Of a DNA stretch of 9,481 nt, positions 5,021 through 9,481 are shown in pieces; positions within the stretch are counted from its first letter, which is position 1; every line of letters starts with the position of its first letter. The translations under genes were made by a program, and so were the position numbers. The notes under the pieces were generated by a model, which ran no database searches, had not been told where the DNA came from, and worked only from the letters and a program-made list of their open reading frames with translations. This DNA comes from Acholeplasmataceae bacterium (GTDB taxonomy: Bacteria > Bacillota_I > Bacilli_A > Acholeplasmatales > Acholeplasmataceae): the NCBI GenBank assembly GCA_028690555.1, contig JAQVBA010000044.1, forward strand, positions 1 to 9,481. The letters are read 5' to 3'.

Positions 5021-7732
5021 TTACTCACTTCCTTTTTTTAATGTCTTCATTATTGTTCCATCGGACAAACGGATTTTTGTGTCATACCTAACTCTTCTAA
5101 GAAGATGACACTTCACACAGGACATAAGTCTATTATTGAACGGTTCATCGTTGAGTTCTGCTTTTGTCAATCGTGTAATATGAGCGAAAACATTCTTTAG
5201 AACTTCAAAATCAGTTGTTTCTAATTTGAAGTTCTTTGCGTAAATCCGACGAGCAATCTCTTTTCCTAATAGTCGTGTAGATGAATTACAGTCTTCCTGA
5301 CAGTAAGGGATGTACTGACATTCCGGATATGGACGCAAAATTTGTTTTTTATCATCCCAATAATGTGAAAGAGATTTAATACCATCATCTGTTAATGTGA
5401 TGTTGATATTATGCTCAAGACGATAATTATCTGTCAGAACTTCTTCTGGCTCATCGAGTTTGTTGAAGAACAGAAATGCTTCTCCTGGTTTTAACTTGCC
5501 GAGACGCGGAATTTGAGTCTCAGACAGATTTGAACTGTCTGCAATAATCTGCTTGTCTGTTGCCTCAACTAAACGGAATGCCATCTTGATATCAGTAAGA
5601 GCAACAACATCAATTCCAACCTTGCGCGGAGATTGATCCGCAATAATAAGTCCTACACCATATGATCGAATTTCAGCGAGCATTCTTTTAACTAAACCTT
5701 GTGCAATAGCACTTGGATTAGCTTCTCCGGTTCCACCACCTGATGATTCAGCATCCAAAAGAACGTGTGCTTCTTCTAATAAAATCACGTTTTTTAGTCC
5801 TCCCTCCCCAACGTAATTACTGTTTACATACGACAAAATTGACAAAAGCAAAAGTGATATGATTAATGCCTTTTGATCGCTGTTTTCAATCGCTGCTAAC
5901 TCAATTATTGTTGGTTTATTGAGAAGATCTTCAATGGGAATTGAATGATAGTTATCAAATAGGTTGATAAGAGTTGTCAGTCGTACTACTCCTGCGCGTC
6001 CAATATTTTTGGCATCTCCAGTATATCCGATTGCATCAAATGTTTCTCTGAAACATTTTATGAAATCAGAAATATTGAATATCTTACCCTTATCTCTAAG
6101 GGTATAGGTGTCAAGCCACCGGAAATCAGAATAGCAGTTATTAATGCTTTCTTCAAATATTTTGTCAAGAGGTGTTGACATTGATACGGCAGCTGAAAAT
6201 GCAGTTTTCAAGGTCGATTTATATGCTTCAAGTTTTACATTTTTTGGAGGAACAAATGGGTTAAATACAAATGGCGAAATGAAATTTTTACCAGGAGTGA
6301 AAATTTGTATTTCAGGAATACTCTGTATTAATGCTCTGTATTCGTTTTTTGCCGGTTCTATTACCAAAAATGGAATATTGTGATCTTTCCATAACCTGTC
6401 AAGAACACCAACAGAAAACGTTGTCTTTCCAGAACCCGGAGTTCCAACAACCAGCATATGTTTTGCTAAGTCATTTAGAGATAAACCAATAGAATCACCA
6501 TTTACAGAGGATTTTAGTTTACCTATGCTTAAATCGCCACTATTGATGATGTCATTGAAATATTTTTTGCTTGATCTATCTGTTTCAGTGACTGGAAGAC
6601 CTGCGCCAATTGTATCACTTCCAATAGGTAGTCTGAAAAATTCTGATGCCTCATCTGCAGTAATAATATATGGTAAGCGGAAATAACTAGGTTGAATTGA
6701 TCCACTGTTCCAGATAGTTAGATTTCTTTCTGACTGAATAAGCATCTCTGAAACAGCCCATGGCAGAGGATAGAAATTAGTGTCTTTTTGTACATTTTCA
6801 GGTGCCAATTCAACAAATCGAAGATTCACTGATTTTTCACGATTTGTTGCAACTTGTCCATAAACCTGTGTTGATATATTCACAACATCTTGATCTTTTC
6901 CATATACAAGAATATTGAATAGAAATAACCCGTTATTTTTATTATAGGAGTAATGGCTATAGGTATCAGCTTCTTTTTCAGCAACAGAAAAACTAACGGT
7001 TCCTACTCCCTGATCAGTAATTCCTTTTGTCAATGTTTCAAGATACTGCCTTGTCTGACCAATAACATTAATTTCATCCGTTGAAAATTCTGTTGGAATT
7101 ATCTGGAATGAAACTGCACAATAAGGGTGATTGATAAGTGCACTAACAATTTTACTTAAATCAGAATCGTTTTCTGGAAATTTGTCATATGAATAGCAAT
7201 ATGGAAGTATTGAATTCTGTAAATTTTCCACACGTTCATCTTTCACAATCGCTCTAATTTTATGCGCGCTTACACGTTGAAAAATCTGGGCAAATACATC
7301 ATATGAAATGGTGGTGCATGTATATTTCTGAAGTTCAAGTGTTGTTTTGCACAACAGCATGATAGAGTTAATAATCATATTAATAGACTGAATAGTTTTG
7401 TCTATCACTCGTATTGTCAGAAATAAACGAATGTTTGCGGCGTATGGCTGATTATTTACAGCTTCTGTAATCCACAGCATCTCAAGACATATGTCTTTTC
7501 CCCTACCATCAGTATCTCTATTAGATTTATATGTTTGATAAATCTCCGAGATAAGTGTTGCAAACTCATGTTTGTATTTACTGTCTATCGAAATTGTTGC
7601 ATCCTTTTCAACACTGCTGGTTATGATAGTATCATTTGGGATAGAACGGATTTCAATAATACCAGTTCCAATGAATTCTCCACTCTGAAGTTCAGTTGTG
7701 GAGATAAATTGTACATCCGTTTTTGTCTCCAT
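5021..7732 (-). CDS. HerA/FtsK-type P-loop ATPase with C-terminal cysteine cluster
   Basis: The 903-aa product has an N-terminal alpha/beta region (1-350) that I cannot assign. A HerA/DUF87-type ATPase core covers about 360-770: Walker A GTPGSGKTT (430-438), Walker B VILLEEAH (649-656) and a sensor-like ADQSPRKVG (698-706). The lead-in (DEASEFFRLPIG, 360-371) recalls VirB4/TraC-like conjugation and HerA motors. The C-terminal region has Cys 805, 811, 815 and CVKCH (872-876), a probable zinc site. HerA/FtsK ATPases form hexamers that move DNA or protein. No NurA, SIR2 or DUF4297 partner is present; its direct partner is the metallopeptidase gene, which starts on the next base after its TAA. 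There is no Shine-Dalgarno site before the ATG, so translation is probably leaderless. Confidence 0.9.
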   Translation of the reverse strand: METKTDVQFISTTELQSGEFIGTGIIEIRSIPNDTIITSSVEKDATISIDSKYKHEFATLISEIYQTYKSNRDTDGRGKDICLEMLWITEAVNNQPYAANIRLFLTIRVIDKTIQSINMIINSIMLLCKTTLELQKYTCTTISYDVFAQIFQRVSAHKIRAIVKDERVENLQNSILPYCYSYDKFPENDSDLSKIVSALINHPYCAVSFQIIPTEFSTDEINVIGQTRQYLETLTKGITDQGVGTVSFSVAEKEADTYSHYSYNKNNGLFLFNILVYGKDQDVVNISTQVYGQVATNREKSVNLRFVELAPENVQKDTNFYPLPWAVSEMLIQSERNLTIWNSGSIQPSYFRLPYIITADEASEFFRLPIGSDTIGAGLPVTETDRSSKKYFNDIINSGDLSIGKLKSSVNGDSIGLSLNDLAKHMLVVGTPGSGKTTFSVGVLDRLWKDHNIPFLVIEPAKNEYRALIQSIPEIQIFTPGKNFISPFVFNPFVPPKNVKLEAYKSTLKTAFSAAVSMSTPLDKIFEESINNCYSDFRWLDTYTLRDKGKIFNISDFIKCFRETFDAIGYTGDAKNIGRAGVVRLTTLINLFDNYHSIPIEDLLNKPTIIELAAIENSDQKALIISLLLLSILSYVNSNYVGEGGLKNVILLEEAHVLLDAESSGGGTGEANPSAIAQGLVKRMLAEIRSYGVGLIIADQSPRKVGIDVVALTDIKMAFRLVEATDKQIIADSSNLSETQIPRLGKLKPGEAFLFFNKLDEPEEVLTDNYRLEHNINITLTDDGIKSLSHYWDDKKQILRPYPECQYIPYCQEDCNSSTRLLGKEIARRIYAKNFKLETTDFEVLKNVFAHITRLTKAELNDEPFNNRLMSCVKCHLLRRVRYDTKIRLSDGTIMKTLKKGSE
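5024..5032 (-). promoter_or_regulatory. Shine-Dalgarno-like GGAAGTGAG within the ATPase 3' end
   Basis: This purine stretch encodes the last residues of the ATPase and precedes the abutting ATG of the metallopeptidase gene at 5020. The arrangement supports coupled translation and roughly linked production of the two proteins. Confidence 0.55.
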
Positions 7733-7758
7733 TTAAAAACTAGTTTTGTGTTTTACTC

Positions 7759-7766
7759 AATTAATA
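7759..7766 (-). promoter_or_regulatory. Weak TATA-like element before the ATPase
   Basis: TATTAATT is centred about 30 nt before the ATPase ATG. It would place the transcript start within a few bases of the start codon, in keeping with the absence of a Shine-Dalgarno site. It is one of several AT-rich candidates in this gap. Confidence 0.3.
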
Positions 7767-7771
7767 CATAG

Positions 7772-7777
7772 AAAAAA
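7772..7777 (-). terminator. T-run after the two-TM gene
   Basis: On the minus strand a run of six T lies about 30 nt after the stop of the two-TM gene, inside CTTCCTTTTTTCTATG. Archaeal RNA polymerase often stops at such runs without a hairpin. With the element just downstream it would separate the two-TM gene from the ATPase operon. Confidence 0.35.
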
Positions 7778-7806
7778 GGAAGTGGTCTGAAATTGATCTA
7801 CAACCT

Positions 7807-8493
7807 CTACCTATTCTGGGCTTCCATTTTTTTCTGTCTGATTAACTGTTTCATACCTTTAATTGATTCCTCAGTTGATGGATCATTGGTCTGTATGGAC
7901 GCAGGTGTTTTTGTACCTCCTGTGCTTGTAAGAACAAAGTGTTCATATGTATAACTCTCATCTTTGCCCTTGTTGTTTTTAAAGGTAGCAACCTCAGATG
8001 TAGTTGCAGCAGAAACAAGATCGTTATAGAAGTACTCATCAGTATTAATCTTGCTCTCTTTCTTGATTAATGACACACGTTTTGAGTAGAAATAAACCTG
8101 ATTTTCTGAGAATAAGAAAATACAGCCTTCATAATTGGAACTGCGATAATTACCATCCTTACCTAGTTTATACCAACTTTGGCTCGAAATGTTGTGGAAA
8201 TCATAACCTTCAAAAGTAATCGGTTCGATTAATTTAACTTCATCCTCGTCAACACCTAATTTAGACAGAGCTTCACTTTTGATATCTCCAACTGTGCTGT
8301 GGGCTATTTTATCAAATTCATCATCACTTGGTCTACCAATGAACTGTAATGCAAGAATCAGAGCACCAACAATCAATACTACCACTCCCACAACAGGAGA
8401 GATGAAGAACAGAATCAATCCGATGATAATCAGAATGATTGGTAATTTAAGTTTTAACGGTTTGAAATATTTTTCATTTCTTTTATAATCCAA
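7807..8493 (-). CDS. Two-TM protein with PH-like soluble domain
   Basis: I place the start at the TTG (8493-8491), giving 228 aa. AGGTGA at 8499-8504 lies 5 nt before it, whereas the GTG at 8502, three codons upstream, falls inside that ribosome site. After a short basic N-terminus come two hydrophobic segments, about residues 16-32 and 33-52. The soluble remainder contains strand-rich text (IFLFSENQVYFYSKRVSLI, then a short helix) that looks like a bacterial PH/GRAM-type domain. I cannot assign a named family. Both ends of the chain should lie in the cytoplasm. It is divergent from the zinc-ribbon/TPR gene and 74 nt upstream of the ATPase on the same strand. It may belong functionally with the SPFH and membrane genes as a membrane-associated component. 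Confidence 0.8.
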   Translation of the reverse strand: MDYKRNEKYFKPLKLKLPIILIIIGLILFFISPVVGVVVLIVGALILALQFIGRPSDDEFDKIAHSTVGDIKSEALSKLGVDEDEVKLIEPITFEGYDFHNISSQSWYKLGKDGNYRSSNYEGCIFLFSENQVYFYSKRVSLIKKESKINTDEYFYNDLVSAATTSEVATFKNNKGKDESYTYEHFVLTSTGGTKTPASIQTNDPSTEESIKGMKQLIRQKKMEAQNR

Positions 8494-8498
8494 GGTTC

Positions 8499-8504
8499 TC
8501 ACCT
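8499..8504 (-). promoter_or_regulatory. Shine-Dalgarno site (AGGTGA) that decides a TTG start
   Basis: AGGTGA with 5-nt spacing to the TTG at 8493 is close to ideal. The upstream GTG start overlaps it, so a ribosome bound here could not use the GTG. Confidence 0.6.
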
Positions 8505-8548
8505 ATAATATTTATAACGGTGATAATTATATATAAATATATCTCATT
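8505..8548. promoter_or_regulatory. Overlapping divergent promoters
   Basis: Two TATA-like elements face opposite ways. AATATTTATA at 8507-8516 would serve the plus-strand gene, about 36 nt before its ATG. TTTATATATA at about 8528-8537, read on the minus strand, would start transcription near 8508, just before the AGGTGA of the two-TM gene. Each promoter lies in the other's initial transcribed region, so they may compete or share a regulator. Confidence 0.45.
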
Positions 8549-9157
8549 ATGTCCCAAAAAGTAATTGATTTAAAATGTCCTGGATGTGGTAATCCTACAA
8601 ATACTGGACAAAGGTTTTGCGAGTTCTGTGGAAGAGAGGTTGTAATCTCATCTTTTAACAGCATTGTAGATATGCCAACACCTCTTTTAAACAAGTATGC
8701 GAAGTCATACAACCAATTTCTCTCAGAAAATCCAGACAACCTTGAATTAAATACAACTATTGCATTGTGTTCACTCAAATTAAAACTCTATGAATTGGCG
8801 CTCCCACGTTTTGAAAAAGCAATGGAAGATAACTTTGAAAATTCAGAGGTATTTTTCTATGCTGCAGTCTGTTTATTAAGAGGTAAAAAGGCATTCTTAA
8901 CTCATATGTCTGATATTAAAAAAGCTACCGACTACATTAATGCTGCAATAATGATTGAGCCAAGAGGCATCTATTACTATCTCTTAGCATACATAAAGTA
9001 TGATTTTTATCACAAAAAGTATTTGAAAATAACTCCTGATTATCAAGAAGAACTACAGAACGCACGTAATAACAATGTTAGTTATGCAGATATACAAACA
9101 TTATTTAATTTTTTAGGAGTTGCTATACCTCCTGAGATTACTCTATCATTTGAATAG
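8549..9157 (+). CDS. Zinc-ribbon protein with TPR-like helices
   Basis: The 202-aa product begins with a zinc ribbon, Cys 10/13/24/27 (CPGC and CEFC). A helical region follows from about residue 48 to 190 with TPR-like pairs: about 65-98 (with ALPRFEKAME and an Asn/Asp turn), about 100-137 (AAIMIEP at its end) and a looser third unit rich in Tyr. Zinc-ribbon/TPR proteins of this kind usually act as protein-protein adaptors; no enzyme motif is present. The ATG has no Shine-Dalgarno site and a very short AT-rich leader, consistent with leaderless or short-leader translation. It is the only long plus-strand gene and is divergent from the two-TM gene. The ribbon resembles those on the SPFH protein in spacing style, so joint function is plausible but unproven. 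Confidence 0.8.
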   Translation: MSQKVIDLKCPGCGNPTNTGQRFCEFCGREVVISSFNSIVDMPTPLLNKYAKSYNQFLSENPDNLELNTTIALCSLKLKLYELALPRFEKAMEDNFENSEVFFYAAVCLLRGKKAFLTHMSDIKKATDYINAAIMIEPRGIYYYLLAYIKYDFYHKKYLKITPDYQEELQNARNNNVSYADIQTLFNFLGVAIPPEITLSFE

Positions 9158-9168
9158 AGAAAAATTCC

Positions 9169-9182
9169 TTTTTTGTTTGTTT
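9169..9182 (+). terminator. T-run terminator after the zinc-ribbon/TPR gene
   Basis: TTTTTTGTTTGTTT begins about 11 nt after the stop codon and has no preceding stem, the usual form of an archaeal intrinsic terminator. Confidence 0.5.
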
Positions 9183-9202
9183 AAATCAACGTGTATATAT
9201 CA

Positions 9203-9220
9203 CATTAATAAATATTAATG
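9203..9220. repeat. 7-bp perfect inverted repeat
   Basis: CATTAAT and ATTAATG are separated by AAAT. It could be a small hairpin or an operator. It lies in an AT-rich spacer where such matches arise readily by chance. Confidence 0.4.
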
Positions 9221-9408
9221 AGAATTTCTATTAACCTATTTTTTATGAAAATCTAAAGTGGATTTGGTTTTGAAACTAATATCAGCTAAAAAAATAGTTC
9301 AGATTTATGACAATGATATACTGATATTGAGGTTATTTTTTAATATATTTGTCGTTTTTTTTGATTTATACTTTATTTTGTATTATTATCAGTTGATATA
9401 AATTATAA

Positions 9409-9444
9409 CAGAGTGCTGCGAACATATTTTTCACCCTCACTCTG
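9409..9444. repeat. 7-bp perfect inverted repeat with 22-nt loop
   Basis: CAGAGTG at 9409-9415 and CACTCTG at 9438-9444 are exact inverse complements. The arms contain G and C, so this is less likely by chance than the AT repeat upstream. It sits where the base composition shifts near the right edge. Confidence 0.45.
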
Positions 9445-9481
9445 GGTATTGTTGTTACTTTGACAGCCCCCGCATGAAAAA

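Larger units (their letters stand above)
9183..9481. other. Gene-free AT-rich stretch at the right edge
   Basis: I see no supportable gene here. It holds two inverted repeats (9203-9220 and 9409-9444) and a short GTG-started frame, 9258-9401, that looks like chance. From about 9409 the composition becomes richer in G+C. The last 8 bases give an ATG followed by Lys codons, which could start a gene outside the window but lacks a ribosome site. On the minus strand a 25-codon frame with SCGGCQSNNN ends at 9403. Confidence 0.5.

Noticed and set aside
3844..5108. Long plus-strand open frames (up to 415 codons) across the repeat region
   Set aside because: They are by-products of the 48-bp repeat, whose unit length is a multiple of three and lacks stops in all plus frames. 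The translations are simple Ser/Leu/Phe repeats with no start signal, while the minus frame has a ribosome site and a real domain.
5021..7732. HerA-NurA DNA repair pair or HerA-SIR2/DUF4297 defence system
   Set aside because: No NurA, SIR2 or nuclease gene is present on either side within the window.
9258..9401. GTG-started frame of 47 codons
   Set aside because: It has no ribosome site and consists of AT-rich Phe/Leu/Ile/Tyr codons typical of chance in this composition.

Overview
This is an AT-rich window, probably from an archaeon, with a methanogenic euryarchaeote the best guess. Shine-Dalgarno sites are of the AGGTGA/GGAGG type, several starts have almost no leader and an upstream TATA-like element, and bare T-runs follow stop codons. 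No rRNA, tRNA or housekeeping gene allows a firm assignment, and an AT-rich bacterium is not excluded.

Layout. Positions 1-700 are gene-poor, with two small putative plus-strand ORFs (91-258 and 363-500). From 8493 down to 701 almost everything is on the minus strand. Reading 5' to 3' on that strand: a two-TM protein with a PH-like soluble part (start best placed at a TTG, 8493); a 74-nt gap with a T-run and weak promoter; then a tightly packed row of a 903-aa HerA/FtsK-type ATPase, a 673-aa acidic repeat protein with a C-terminal zinc metallopeptidase domain, a 66-aa protein, a YdjI-like SPFH protein with two zinc ribbons, and a four-TM protein. Junctions in the row are 0 nt, a 1-nt overlap, 13-14 nt and about 12 nt, so it is very likely one operon. 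A 60-aa ribbon-helix-helix-like protein closes the strand, followed by two hairpins. On the plus strand a zinc-ribbon/TPR-like protein (8549-9157) diverges from the two-TM gene across a 55-nt promoter region. The last 324 nt hold a T-run, two inverted repeats and no convincing gene.

How the genes may work together. The metallopeptidase domain (HESGH plus a downstream EAFAE) resembles, from memory, the C-terminal toxin-like domain of phage MuF/minor-head proteins and polymorphic toxins. The 66-aa protein resembles small proteins found beside those domains. Here they sit without any phage head gene, translationally coupled to a HerA-type motor and followed by an SPFH scaffold and a membrane protein. 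The SPFH gene recalls the bacterial PspA/YdjGHI membrane-stress module. My working hypothesis is a membrane-associated effector/partner cassette driven or loaded by the ATPase. That is inference from gene order and motifs. The most striking sequence feature is the 912-bp array of nineteen 48-bp repeats (3884-4795) encoding a hyper-acidic spacer before the peptidase domain.
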